Source: Telmatactis stephensoni
Taxonomy: Eukaryota; Cnidaria; Anthozoa; Actiniaria; Isophelliidae
Length of the DNA stretch: 64,000 nucleotides
NCBI GenBank assembly: GCA_029948255.1
Contig: JALIZF010001266.1
Span: forward strand, 124,001-188,000
Reading direction: 5' to 3'
The notes below the pieces were generated by a model. The model saw only the letters and a list, made by a program, of their open reading frames with translations. It was not told the DNA's origin and made no database searches. Every line of letters begins with the position of its first letter. The first letter of the stretch is position 1. The translations under genes and the position numbers were made by a program. This document shows positions 10,994 to 22,339 of the stretch, in pieces.

Positions 10994-11173
10994 ATATAAA
11001 ATGATCGCTTATGTCTCTGTTCTGCGATATAAACACTCTGGAAGATGTAGAGCACTCGAAAAGCAAGCGAAACACTCGGCTATGCCTCGTGTTCCTAAGC
11101 TTGCTTTTCTCTTGCTCTACATCTTCCATCGTGTTTATATCACAGAACAGAGACATGTGCACGCGTTTTATAT
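10994..11173. repeat. Imperfect palindrome, MITE-like
   Basis: ATGTCTCTGTTCTG at 11011 is matched by its reverse complement ending at 11156. The match runs inward through AACAC, GGAAGATGTAGAGCA and AAAAGCAAGC, and outward through ATATAAAA. The fold-back is about 180 bp with a short loop near 11085. No clear target duplication was found. Confidence 0.6.
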
Positions 11174-11550
11174 TCCTTAACTATAGCACCAAAATGAGTA
11201 TGCTGGTTCACAGTCAAAAAGGCACTCTGCCAAATTTGTTTTGTATGAGTATTGGGTGAGACGCGAGCTTTTCCATATATCACTTCGAAGTCCACACAAA
11301 ATTTAAAAAGCAAGTTATCCGCTTCTGCTATATCCGATATCTGTATTACTTTAGCTGATAAAAGTGTTGAAGCAAGCACAGTTCTTTTGACATGCATGTT
11401 ATTCTGATGTACCTCAGGTTTCTGGTCATGTAAATGTCTTAGGGTAATTAAAGATCTATGTTGACAGATTGGCACGCAACACACTATCAACCACTCACAT
11501 ATATCAAGTGGTTGGAGTATTCTATTCCAGTGGCCTGAGTTTGTGCCCAA
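11140..11550 (-). pseudogene. En/Spm (CACTA)-like transposase C-terminal fragment
   Basis: The minus-strand frame has the order LASTLLSAKVIQISDIAEAD, LLFKFCVDFEVIYGK, VSPNTHTK. This resembles the L-A-x-x-L, AD-LL-FC-E-YG, TPNMH pattern of the region following the catalytic domain in animal and plant CACTA-type proteins (DUF4218-like). Only this segment survives, without a catalytic core. The assignment rests on motif order alone. The 3' end overlaps the palindrome at 10994-11173. Confidence 0.45.
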
Positions 11551-11559
11551 GCTCTGTCC

Positions 11560-12555
11560 ACTAGCTGGGGCTCAATTCATTGTGGGTTTGCCAAGTTCAG
11601 CTTCAGCTTCTCGACCATGGTTATAAACTAGCTATTTCTAATAGAAAGTGAAGTGCTGCGAGCACAAAACAGCTGGTGTATCCACGTTAGCAGAACTGTT
11701 CCCCTTAAACTCATGACGGCTTCACGAAAGTACACCGCTTTCTCTGATATATCAAATGTTTCTTGTCTAATATCCTGCGCGTTGTGTGACGAACACTGCT
11801 AGTTGACCTTCAATATTGAATTACAAAACATAATTCTTCAGGATCAGTGTCGGACACACACAGTTCAAAATATTTAGCACTTTGAGTAAAGCAATTTTCA
11901 GTCAAACAATCACAAACGGCTAGAGTTGGCAATGATTATAAAACTAACTGATTTTAAAAAGCTAGTTTATTTAGGAAAAGATGTGAATCGCTGATCGTAT
12001 GTATTGCCAGTAGGGATTCGTAATCCATAATTGAGAGGAAATACAATAGGAAATATAATCATCATTTTTAAATTTCTCAAAGTCAGGTCAGGCTGGTGCC
12101 TGCTACTGGTAACATGTAACCCAGTACAACCTGCCTCATGGACGGCTGGTCAGCGTCTAAACTGGCTTCCCATCCAGCTTCTTGGCTGGTTAGGAGGGTG
12201 GCATGACACCCAGGCAGGACTAAAAACAAGACCTTTCAAAGGGCGGATGAGCTTAACTGAGCCAACGGCCATCATTTTTTAATAGCAGTGGTTGTAATAT
12301 GATTTTGTTTAAGGTTATTGTAAAATGTTGAGTAGTATCGTGGTATGGACTGTGTAGCAGTAGCCAACTAAGCTCTTGGTCTACCTCGGTTCGACGGCAA
12401 CAACAGAGTTTGGGCAATTATCATCATCATCATCATTATTGACAAATATCATTGCTGTTATTATTTTACAGTTATTGTGATAAAGCAAAAGGAGTGACAG
12501 ACGTCAATAAACTAACGTCATCAATCATAAAAAATTCATTTGCCAATGTATTTCA
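11560..12555. other. Intergenic stretch
   Basis: No supported gene. A short ATC-type microsatellite lies at 12420-12445. The open frame 12031-12282 lacks any recognisable motif and is not called. Confidence 0.4.
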
Positions 12556-12559
12556 GTAG

Positions 12560-13510
12560 ATAACTGAACAATTTGGGACCAATGCCATTGCATCAGTGCC
12601 AGTGAGAGCTTTTTTAAGAGACTTGTCCAGCCATACACCTGTTGGTGGACTGATTTGCCAGGATGACAAATGCAAGTCTCTACTGGAAGCTATTAAAAAT
12701 TCTGACATTAAAAAAAATCCCATGTAGTGTTAGCCATTCAAAGAAAAATCCCATTTTTGTTTCACCTCATCAACAACCTGAAAACAACCACACCACAATC
12801 AGTCCCTACCATCTTTTATTCCAACACTTGAGACCTTGTTTGAAAAATCTGACCACTTCTCTATGCAGACTACTAATATTTATCCTTCTATATAAGCTCT
12901 TCCTTGCCAACAATGAATTTGTGTCAAAAGTCAACTGGTTTTCCAAACTTCCATGTATCAGAGAAATAGGAATCGACAGTGCAGATTATAGAACCATGAG
13001 ACACACTTGTAGAAAGCTAGGAAAGGCCCACCACTGTCTGTTGCCAGGCATTGTCACAATGCATTGCAAACATGGTATGTGATATTTCTCTATATAAAAC
13101 AGGAACTGCGTTTTTTTTAATGAGCATGTGTAAAATGAAAGAGTGTATGAACTTTTTGTAATTAAATTTCCTTATTGGAATGATGTATTTTCAGACATCT
13201 GCTATAGTTTTCAAGTGATGCTGCAGATGGAATCTCCAGAGACAGTATTTTCCATTCTGAAAACAAGATTTGCAGGTTGGACTCCATTACTGATGAACCT
13301 ATACACACTGAGCACCATCTTTATATTAATTCTATTCTTTCTTATTTTACATAGCACCACCGATTTTTATATATGACAATACATGTGGCCTACAATGCGA
13401 TTTAATGAAACTATTAGTTGATAGTTTGCCAATTCGTTCACAGCCAGAGGAAAATCACCATACTACTTTGCAGCTTGATTCAGTTCACTGTTGTATTTTT
13501 ATGAATATTT
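12560..13510 (+). pseudogene. Multi-exon transposon-associated gene relic (YDN-C motif family)
   Basis: The segment to 13074 includes AFLRDLSSHTPVGGLI, then KIPFLFHLINNLKT, and ends KAHHCLLPGIVTMHCKH. Intron 13075-13194 (GTATGT...TTTCAG) joins to ICYSFQVMLQMESPETVFSI. Intron 13276-13364 (GTTGGA...ACATAG) joins to PPIFIYDNTCGLQC, followed by TTLQLDSVH. Both introns keep reading phase exactly. I recall a large unnamed family in cnidarians with LPGIF...C-HG-CYGF, ESP, I-YDNAC and D-FHW, probably a domesticated or mobile DDE-type transposase. Frameshifts affect the first exon around 12720-12900. Confidence 0.55.
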
Positions 13511-13519
13511 TATATTTAT

Positions 13520-14700
13520 ATACCTTCAAAGCAAACAATATCTCCTTTCAGATACACTAAGCAAGCAACTGTACCGGTGCTGTTCTCTAGCTTTTTTGTC
13601 TGTAGGACATTGAAGAAAAAATGTATATATATACACACTGCAAATTCAATCACTGCTGTAAACATGTATTGCAAGCAAGTAAACCTGTTGAATGGTCAAG
13701 TGAGTGGACAATGCACTAATCTTGAGTCAAAAACTTCAAGACATTCCCAGTTAACTCTCATGACCATTCCAATCGATCACTTAGATCATGCGACTTTTTT
13801 ATGCTTTTAAATATGGAAAAAAAGTAATTTAACCGGTCCTGTTCAATGATTTTAGAACTTATACAAGAGGAAAAGATTATAGATTTCAGACATTACTTTT
13901 TATCTCTCAAATTCTAGCGACCCAGCTGTTCCATTCAAAGAAATCTGGAGGGACCAGGGCCATAGCAAGGTCTAAGTTATTTGGGGGCTCTCGGGATTTC
14001 AAGTCGCTGAGCACTGTAATAATGCATCTTTTTCACTGAATTTTGTAGCCATGTGTTACATATACGACATTTTAAATATCAGCCAAAAGCAGTTGAAAAA
14101 TTATTGGGGGGCGAGTGCCCCCATTGCCCTTCCCCTTTCTACAGCCCTGAGGACTAAACCTAACTTGGGTTGTCAAGACTTTGACTGTTTAAAATGAGTA
14201 AAATAAAGCTTTCTCCTTGCAGTGGAACGTGTGTCACAGTAGTAACTTGGAAATGACATATTCATTTTCGGGACCATTCCTAAACTCCACCTTAAATTAT
14301 CTCATACCTGTGACTGTTGCTAGGCAAAGTCAGTTTAACATTAAGTTAGCTTAAGCTGCAGTAACTTGAGGTTAGATTGATAAGTGGATAAGCACAATCA
14401 CAACAGACAGTTTAAGGAGATAGTAAAAAAGCTTAGTACTGCCAGTCTATTATTAGTTACATGCCTGAGGTTTGTGTCATTCTTTTAGCTGTTAGTCATA
14501 CCCTGTAAAAATCTGCCCTGAAAAGGAATGTCCCATAACTAGATACTTTAGTTCAGAGTTGTTACTCTAGTGTTTAGTTCTGATTGTGGATCGAAAGTAC
14601 AAGTGGTACAAGTATTAATTCTCGTTCAAGTTTTAAGTGCCTAGACAAGATAAATCATCTGATATAATTATACTGTAATCATAGACAGTTTACAAGCCTC
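13520..14700. other. Intergenic stretch
   Basis: No gene is supported. The frame 13577-13810 shows no motif. The sequence 14160-14690 is AT-rich and featureless by eye. Confidence 0.4.
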
Positions 14701-14709
14701 TTTACAAGC

Positions 14710-15292
14710 TTTGACCAATTACCACCAGACATGCCGATTACCTCTACAGTTACAAATGCCCAAGCTAGTGTTAACAAATTGCAAAAAGGTGAGCAAAGCA
14801 AGTTTTTTGTTAGACACACCATTTGAAAATCTATTAAGAATTGACAAAACCTCAGTAACACCAGCAAAAAAATCAAACCAGTGTCACCTTTGAAACTTGT
14901 CCTGGAAGGGTACCAAGTACTAGTAGCCAAGTTCAATACATCACTGTTCCCACTGTTCAGCTAAACCCGAGCATCCTGCAGTAGATGAACTTTCAATATT
15001 TAGAGACAACAATACGAACACAACACCTCCAACTCCACAGAAACATCATATTAGATCTACTGCCAGGACTAGAAGAACTTGGAATGCAGACAATGCCAAA
15101 ACAGTGTTTGACAATGCTGATGCCATGATATCATGTACTATCCAGATCACCAAAGTGAATGTGCACAGCTTAATCGGGAGCAACACTGATGATCTCTTAG
15201 TTGATCTTCTCGATGGATTTCGTTTTGAAAGCGAGGAAGAACTAGTAAAAGAATGTGACAGACTGCTGGACAAATATGATGACAACCGATGA
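14710..15292 (+). other. Unrecognised coding-like fragments
   Basis: Two short protein-like stretches occur: one near 14745-14800 (TNAQASVNKLQKGEQSKFFV) and 15104-15292, a 62-codon frame ending FESEEELVKECDRLLDKYDD. The second has an acidic, helical C-terminus and looks like the end of a gene. Frameshifts separate them. No family is recognised. Confidence 0.3.
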
Positions 15293-15299
15293 AACAGAT

Positions 15300-16020
15300 G
15301 ATGAAAACAACACAAACTACGTTCAGTGTTTCACGATAGTGGGATCCCACTGGGAGCAGGGGTATCAAGACAACTTGGAATAATGTTATGAACTAATTGT
15401 AAACATGTGAATGTTAGAACAAAACAATATTTGTGACTGTAGTGCCATAAAATGTTCCAAGGTGGACAATGGTACATCATGGGGTATTGTGGGATAGAAA
15501 AAAACCCACAGCTTAAACTTGCCCTACACAGACAGTCTACCGCTTGTTTGAACATTAATAATTTGAGAAGGATATGGGTCAACCAAACAAGGGAATACAG
15601 ATTCACTGCTGGAGTGAACATTGTTAAAAGGGGGCAGTGGGGAAAAAGATGACCAAAACAACATGTACATCTCCTAGTATTAGTGAAAACTATTTTTAGG
15701 AGTAAAGTCATCGAAGTATCAAAGTACAACTCATATATTACTGTGTAACATGTCATAGGTCAGCTAGTTTTGTTTTAATGCACTCTAGGATTAAGGTAAA
15801 ATAACAAATTACACAAATTAAAGTTGTAAGTGGATGAAAAATTGTCAAGCATTTTAGTATTTAAGTTGTGAGTAAATGACATCATTCACTCAACCCTATT
15901 GTTCTTTTAGGCTTCAAAATTTCTCTTTGAAAATGAGCTTGAAATGCAGATTGTTGGGCAGTAGCTAGTTATTTAATTGCATTCATCTTTAGATAGGATT
16001 AATCTGTTTCCAATTTTTAT
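15300..16020. other. Intergenic stretch
   Basis: No supported gene on either strand. The minus-strand frame 15331-15756 shows no domain motif. Confidence 0.4.
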
Positions 16021-16024
16021 CGAT

Positions 16025-16843
16025 TTTAGATAGATATGTATGTTTATTGAAAAAATACAACTCGCAGCTTAAGGGCTGAATTGTATGTATATACAAAATA
16101 ATATATTTGAATAAAATTGATAAATATATAAAATTGAATGATATTGAAAACGTGAATTACAAAATTGGATTTAATCTATGTGATCTAAATATGTGTTATA
16201 AAAAAGGTATTATATCTCTGAGACTATTGGGAAATATAGTTCACTGAAGATGGTATGAAGGTGTTCATGAACCTACAAGTCTTTACTCTTGGGGGGACAA
16301 AGACTTGAGTCCGTCGAAGATTATATCTTGGGATGTGTCTTTCTCGTAGAAGATGTCCAAGGTTGTGACTGGGTGTAGTAACAATGTCATTGAATAGTTT
16401 ATCACATGCTTTTAAACGCCTCTTGCTTAGCTTTAAAATTCCACCGAGGTCCAAGCTGTCTGCGTAGTCGATGTTGGGGTAGATGATTGCCAGAACACGC
16501 TTCTGAACCCATTCTATGGCATCTGATAAGTAGGCTGGTAGTGCAAAGTGGAAAACCTGACAGCTGTACTTCAAAACTGGCCTTACACAGGTCACATAAA
16601 AGGTAATAATGTCTTGTTCAGGGACTTTGGCGCATTTTAACTGGACAATAAAATATATACGTTTATTAGCTTTCTTGATAATATTGGCCACATGGTCATT
16701 CACTTCAGGTCATTGCTAACGGTTAGTCCTAATATTCTAGCACTCGTTACTACTTCCAGCTGACCAGAGTCGATATTTAAGCTTGGAAAATTGTTCGGAG
16801 TTTTTGAGAAAGAGATCACAAGTTCTTTGCACTTAGCAACATT
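16025..16843 (-). pseudogene. CR1-type LINE, 3' part of reverse transcriptase and 3'UTR
   Basis: Reading the minus strand from 16843 down: VAKCKELVISFSKTP, ILGLTVSNDLK, NDHVANIIKKANKRIYFIVQ, TCVRPVLKYSCQVFHFALP, IEWVQKRVLAIIYP and PRYNLRRTQVFV. This is the standard end of the palm, thumb and C-terminus of a CR1/L2-type ORF2. A frameshift near 16702 breaks NDLK from NDHV; a lost G would explain it. The frame ends at 16224. The 3' tail contains AATAAA in minus orientation near 16045-16050. The 5' continuation lies at 20861-21863 beyond the DIRS insertion. Confidence 0.85.
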
Positions 16844-17054
16844 TGCATCATGATAACCGGAGAGGTGGTGATGGGTAATTACCAGAGATAGCACTAGCCC
16901 TCTACAGCGTGTCAATTATCCCGTGACCTTCCAGTTGCAGTTCACCCGGCTAGCTAGCTGCACTCGTTATTGTAACTCCGAGCGAACGTCCTCTCGTCAT
17001 TTAGACAATCTCCAATGCAAGCTCACACTCAACAACTATATATCAACAATCATT

Positions 17055-17903
17055 ATGTCAAAGCCAACAACGCGAAGAACCAAAACAAAGCAGGAATCTC
17101 CATGCTCTACATTATTTGATCAGCTAACTCAACTGGAACATCTAGAATTTGACGAGGAGTTTCCTTCGTTACCAAAGCCCCCTAGAAATGTACCAGCGAC
17201 GCCCAGGAGTACACCATTGGAAAAGGAACTCGAATTGGTTAAACTACAGAAAGAGAAACTAATGCTAGAGCTTGAAGTTTTAAAATTGAAACAATCGCAA
17301 CCAACCGGCACCACACCCCCTGGCATCTCTACGGAGCCAGATGGAAAGAAACCAGCGCAAGAGATCAAGAAAAGGACCATCGACTGGCCGCAAAATTTCG
17401 TTCCAGGTATGTCATCTAGCCTTGAATTTAATTCCTTAGATATGCCGAGTTTTATCTCGGGATATATTGCCATGATCAAGACCTACAACTCAGAGTCGAA
17501 AGAAACCATGATCGCTGTACTAGAATTGATTTCAACCAAAGCTATCAGCTATTCATGGAGTAGTGTTCGCGGTTTTTACTCATACATCGTGAGACAAGTA
17601 GAGCAATGCCGCCTCGAGTGGTCTCAGTTCGACGAGATTAGAAATGCCAGTACAACTTTCTTCAAGCATTCAGATCTAAAGTCATCATCATCTAAGAGCA
17701 CCTCATCACGTCATTCGCTATCAGCCAACGGAGACAAACCGACAGAAAAGGGTTGCCAAACATGGAACTACAAAGGTACGTGTACATGCGATAAATCGTC
17801 GGAAACATATGCGACTATTCACGTGTGCCGCGTGTGCCGATCTTCGGAACATCCGATGCTAAATTGCCCAAAACGAAAAATGCCTATCCCAGGGAGTCAA
17901 TGA
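17055..17903 (+). CDS. DIRS Gag-like protein
   Basis: The ATG at 17055 opens a 282-codon intact frame (the open frame extends upstream to 16923 without an ATG). It has a coiled-coil-like segment (LEKELELVKLQKEKLMLELE), a central LDMPSFISGYIAMI helix region, a Ser-rich stretch, and a C-terminal Cys/His cluster (CQTWNYKGTCTC, HVCRVCRSSEHPMLNCPK) resembling nucleic-acid-binding knuckles of DIRS and Ngaro Gag proteins. The TGA at 17901 is the only stop between this frame and the downstream RT, which is in the same frame. It is the only ORF of the element without an internal lesion. Confidence 0.7.
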   Translation: MSKPTTRRTKTKQESPCSTLFDQLTQLEHLEFDEEFPSLPKPPRNVPATPRSTPLEKELELVKLQKEKLMLELEVLKLKQSQPTGTTPPGISTEPDGKKPAQEIKKRTIDWPQNFVPGMSSSLEFNSLDMPSFISGYIAMIKTYNSESKETMIAVLELISTKAISYSWSSVRGFYSYIVRQVEQCRLEWSQFDEIRNASTTFFKHSDLKSSSSKSTSSRHSLSANGDKPTEKGCQTWNYKGTCTCDKSSETYATIHVCRVCRSSEHPMLNCPKRKMPIPGSQ

Positions 17904-17975
17904 CAGCAAAACTCAAGCTCAACCCCTCATCACCTAACTGATAATGACCTGGACTTATTAACGGACAATGAGAAA

Positions 17976-19682
17976 ATGGACATGATACAACATAAGACAA
18001 TTCTACAACATTCTACGACGGCAGTTGTAACACATTTACTTGCATCTAAGGACGAAAGACCCAACGCTTTTGGAGCTAAAATTCCTGTGGTTTCAAATCT
18101 AAATATTCCACAATGGCAGTCGTATCTACATAACTATTTTGATTACGATGTGGTGGAATTCATGCAATATGGTTGGCCTATCAATTACATGTTAGAATGT
18201 GACCCTCAATTGTCTTCGGTTAATCATAGATCAGCAGAAACGAACCCTGAACATGTGCAATACTATCTGGACACCGAATTAAGCTTTGGTGCAATCGCCG
18301 GACCATTTACATCAAACCCGCTACATCAAACTTTGATCACATCACCACTGCAGACTGTACCTAAGCGCGGTTTGGATAGAAGGCGAGTGGTCATGGACTT
18401 AAGTTTTCCTCATGGAAAGTCAGTGAATGACGGAATACCATGTAGTAGCTATTTGGACACAGATTTCAAATTACATTTGCCTGGAATAGACCGTCTTCGC
18501 GAGTTTATAATTGACAAAGGTCAAGGCTGTTTAGTATACAAGAAAGATCTCAAACGAGCTTACCGACAGTTTCCGGTCGACCCGAAGGATTACAAATATC
18601 TCAGTTTTAACTGGAATGGCAAATTATATTTTGATATTCGTTGTCCGTTTGGCCTACGTTCTTCCGCACTAATTTGTCAACGGTCTACACAAGCAGTAAT
18701 ACACATTTTCCAACGAGAGGGTTATCTGGCCGATGTTTATTTAGATGACTTTTATGGCGCCGAGCATGCGGCCATTGCTACAACTGCCTTCGAACGTCTT
18801 GGTTAGTTACTCCATGAGCTTGGTCTGCAATCCTCTCCAGAAAAAGATTGCTTACCGTCAACCGAGATGACCTACCTGGGAATTCTTGTCAACACGAACA
18901 CAATGACTTTCGCTGTACCCGAGGAACGAGTTGTGGAATTATCCGTCGAATTACGTCAGTGTTTAAATCGAACGATGTTCACACTACACCAGCTACAGGC
19001 CTTACTAGGTAAACTATCATTCGTTGCGGCCTGTGTTCGCCCTGGACGTATCTTTATGTCCCGATTGCTGAATCGTCTGCGAGATATTAAGAGCCATCGA
19101 TCATGCTTAAAAATAACCAAAGACATGCAGCTAGATATCAAGTGGTGGCTGTTTTTTCTCAAGCACTTCAATGGGATTACTTTAATACAACTTCAACATC
19201 ATGTCTTTCAAGATATTTTGTTTACAACTGATGCATCTCTCCAAAGAGGAGGAGCAACATGCTTCGACGAATGTTTTTCTTTTGCTTTTCCTTCACATGT
19301 GGAGACTTTACATTTACACATCAACGCCCTCGAACTGTACACTTTGGTGGTGGCGGTACGTTTATGGGCTCCGCGATTAGCAGGAACGTCATTTCAGATA
19401 TCATGTGACAACGAAGCAACTGTACAAGTTGTGCGTTCTGGTCGCTGCTGAGACAGTTTTATGCAGCGCTGTTTACAACAACTCTGGTTCACGGCAGCAA
19501 GCTACGACCTTGAGATTAGAGTTCAACACATACCCGGTTCACATAACACTTTCGTGGACTGTCTCAGTCGTTGGGATGAGGATGCTTACGTAATAAAGTT
19601 TAAAGATCTCTCAATGGAACTAGGACATGACTACACTATGATCATTCTAGCCTCTGATTTGACGCATTTTGAAATTGATTGA
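17976..19682 (+). pseudogene. DIRS reverse transcriptase-RNase H, two in-frame stops
   Basis: One frame runs from the TGA at 17901 to 19682 with only TAG at 18804 and TGA at 19449 inside. RT motifs are VPKRGLDRRRVVMDLSFP, KKDLKRAYRQFPVDP, FDIRCPFGLRSSALICQR and YLADVYLDDFYG, where YLDD is the catalytic pair. The RNase H domain shows FTTDASLQRGGAT, HINALELYTLVVAVRLW and ISCDNEATVQVV, giving D, E and D. IQVQHIPG-like text and CLSRW (near 19530-19570) close the domain. The TGA stands where the family has Arg (SGRC-stop-DSF), consistent with CGA-to-TGA decay. Confidence 0.85.
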
Positions 19683-19752
19683 TTAATCAACGCAATGTTA
19701 TCTTCTAGGTCGTCAACGGGGAGCAAGAACACATTCAACAGATGTTGCAACT

Positions 19753-20700
19753 TTGGATAATCTAAGTCAAAAATTAATCAACTCAGCATATGCACAATCA
19801 ACGATGAAAAATTTGCAATCTCAAATTAATAGTTATACTAGTTTTTGTAAATCGATTGATTGTTCACCTTTTCCTATTACCGTAACACAAGTCATTAGAT
19901 ATGTTACTCATCTCGTATCGCTAGGTTGTGCATATTGCACTATTCTCAATCATCTTAGCACGCTCAAGCATATGCACAAATTGCTAGGTTATCAGTTAAC
20001 TTGGGATAGCGATTATTGGTTTAAGTTATTGATGCGTGGCACAAAAAGTCACATAGGAACAGCAGTACATTGTAAACTGTAGATCTACTACGTCAACTAG
20101 CACCTTTATTTCACTTAGACAACCCACTACAAGCGGCAATGTGGGCTCTTTTTTTAGTAGCCTTTTTCTCCTTTCTACGCAAATCAAATTTAGTGGTAGA
20201 CAAAGCAGATGTTTCACCTAAAGTTATTCTCCATTCTGATCTTAGAATTACAAGTCAGTTTGCTTACATTACAGTACGTGCTTCCAAAACAATTCAGTAC
20301 CAAGAACGGAGTTTCACACTGCCTCTACCTCGTATTCCAGGACATATCTTATGTCCTGTTAGTGCGCTTTTGAATCATTTACGACTTAGCAGCACTCCTT
20401 CTCAAGCACCGCTTTTTTTCAATTCAGTCTGGAAACAGGAATCAACCAATTTCTTACTCCAAATTTTGTGCCTTTTTAATAAGAGTTTTAAGAGCGTTGG
20501 GAATAGATTCAACCTCTTATTCACCTCATAGTTTTCGAAGAGGTGGCGCTACTTTCGCATTTGATTCGAAAATTCCTTCGGAGTTCATTAAGGCACAAGG
20601 TGACTGGCATAGCGATTGCTATTTAGTATATTTAGAAATGACAGATAAACAAAAGCATTTTGCAGCCTCCCAAATGGCCGCTGCTATTCTCAATAATTAG
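19753..20700 (+). pseudogene. DIRS tyrosine recombinase, frameshifted
   Basis: Block 1 (19753-20082) is the N-terminal helical DNA-binding domain. Block 2 (about 20065-20490) contains FFSFLRKSNLV with the first catalytic Arg. Block 3 (20497-20697) contains YSPHSFRRGGATFA (the H-x-x-R motif) and GDWHSDCYLVYLE with the probable Tyr nucleophile. Two frame changes, near 20070 and near 20490, separate the blocks. The tetrad residues appear present, so decay is moderate. This enzyme would have integrated the circular cDNA. Confidence 0.8.
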
Positions 20701-20860
20701 TATCACATTTACAATCAATAACTTCTATACCCATCTCACACAGGCTCCACTTTTTTGGGGCACCTTGGCGTTTTCATTATTTGTACGTTTCATATCTTCC
20801 AGTTGTTTCAATAAATTTTAGCCCAAACCACGTGTAGCCTGTGTGATCGATATTAAGTAA

Positions 20861-21863
20861 TTAGCTGTAGTCTGTTAGTGGTTGACCAAGTTTGAACGCT
20901 GTCAACAGCATCTTGGATGTTAGTGGTGGAGCCTTTAGGCACGACTTCGGAAATGGTGGTGTCAACGATGTATTTCCAGCGTGAGTAGGAAGAGCCACGG
21001 TCCTAACTTAGTCCCCTGTGGCACACCAGACGGGATATCAGCCCATTCGGAGAGACAATCTCTAGCTACAATCCCAGACATAAATGCTATAACAGTAATG
21101 GAATTCGTGCCTCTCAATAGCTGCATCAATAGGCGATCTCTTGCTTACATTTCAGTGCTGGAACCCCCCTCCCCCCGGATCAATGTTGTACCAAAAGAAT
21201 GCCAATGCTGTGGACGACTTTGTTTGCTGACATCAACATTGGTCCGGGGGGAGAGGGGGGAGAACAATTGATGCAAACCGATGGGTGTACTCAAAGAGCC
21301 ACAATTTTTGCGATTTGTCTTAACCTTTTTGTCCGGCATTGTAGCTTTACTCGTTGTTGTCTGTTCATGAGAAAGTCGATCACCCAGCGCTTGATAAAGA
21401 AAGGTATGGATAAAAGAGAGACCTTCTTAGTGAGGATGCAATGGTCTGTGAGGTCGAAAGCCTTGCGATAATCAAATAGGGCAACTCTGACTGCGCTTCC
21501 TGTTCCGTCGGTTGCCTTGGCCCAAGAATGCACCATAAAGATGAGCGCATGGGTTGCGGATGAACGAGGAATACCACCAAACTGAGATGGACCGATTATC
21601 TTCAAAACAACAGGGGCGATGTGCTTTTCAACTACAAAGTCCTCAGCCAGTTTAGATAAAGCATGGGTAAGCGAAATTGGTCTTAAGTGCTTGCTGATGT
21701 TGGAAACCGGTTTCTCCTTGGGAATTGGTGTTATGTTGGCTTGTTTCCATGCTTGGGGTAGCTTCTGTTCTTTGTACGAGGCATTGAGTAGATGCGTGAT
21801 AGGAAGTGCGAGAACGATTTTCATCCAAGTGTACCAGTACACTAGTAATATATGGATTTTCAT
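20861..21863 (-). pseudogene. CR1-type LINE, 5' part of reverse transcriptase
   Basis: Minus strand from 21863 down: ITHLLNASYKEQKLPQAWKQ, LRPISLTHALSKLAEDFVVE, IGPSQFGGIPRSSATHALIF, VRVALFDYRKAFDLTDH, WVIDFLMNRQQRVKL. After a 275-bp MITE insertion it continues LSEWADIPSGVPQGTKLGPW and then broken text reaching STTNIQDAVDSVQTWSTTN near 20870. These are RT motifs 1 to 5 of CR1/L2-like LINEs. The YVDD box falls in a frameshifted stretch near 20940-20970. No endonuclease domain is seen above 21863, so the element is 5'-truncated. Confidence 0.85.
21068..21342. mobile_element. 275-bp MITE inside the LINE, copy 3 of the C/G-tract hairpin family
   Basis: It starts ACAATCCCAGAC and ends GTCCGGCATTGT, imperfect inverted ends, flanked on both sides by AGCT (21064-21067, 21343-21346). 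It interrupts the LINE RT between RVKL and the LSEWADIP block. A central inverted repeat pairs CCCCCCTCCCCCC...ATCAATGTTG (from about 21165) with CAACATTG...GGGGGGAGAGGGGGG (to about 21257). Its length and layout match the two identical elements at 28464 and 34605, although most of the sequence differs. Confidence 0.65.
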
Positions 21864-21879
21864 GTTTTCCTGTTAACTT

Positions 21880-22330
21880 CTGACATAATTGTGTTGAATA
21901 ACGAACATACACTTCTCTCATTCGCTGTTTGAAATGTCCAAAATACACATGCTTTTTTAAAATCAACTAATCGACAAATTTCCCAATGTTCATTGCAGTC
22001 TCAGCTTCTATGTTTTGAAGGGTCAATGTTTGTGTAAATAGCTATATATGAACGCCAGATGTCCCTGATAGCCCAAATATGAAAAATATGAATTTTGAGA
22101 GGAAAACTCAAAAATTTTATATTACGAATTTATTTGAAATTTCAGTTGTGACACTGCAAATTTTGTACAAAACATCGTGTTCTTCTTCCTCAGTACGAAC
22201 ATGTTCAGGATCAACAAAGTACAAATATTTACAGATATCAAATCTTTTTCGAGATTTAAAAATTCACAAAATTTAAAGTATAAAATAATCTACTTTTACA
22301 TAATCTTCACATCCCCTGAAAGGATGGAGA
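21880..22330. other. Intergenic stretch
   Basis: AT-rich, with no supported gene between the LINE 5' truncation and the RecQ-like relic. Confidence 0.4.
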
Positions 22331-22339
22331 AACATCTAG

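Larger units (their letters stand above)
16844..20860 (+). mobile_element. DIRS-type tyrosine-recombinase retrotransposon inserted in the LINE
   Basis: The insertion limits are inferred from the interrupted LINE: the minus-strand protein reads TNRLQL up to 20861 and resumes with (N)VAKCKEL at 16843. Between these points lies a plus-strand element of about 4.0 kb with Gag, RT-RNase H and tyrosine recombinase in that order, which defines DIRS elements. No clear long inverted terminal repeats were found. A short inverted pair, CACACAGGCT at about 20735 and AGCCTGTGTG at about 20836, lies in the 3' region and may relate to the internal complementary region of DIRS elements. Confidence 0.8.

Noticed and set aside
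16844..20860. Long inverted terminal repeats of the DIRS element
   Set aside because: The first and last 150 bp of the insertion were compared by eye in both orientations; only a 10-bp internal pair near 20735/20836 was found.
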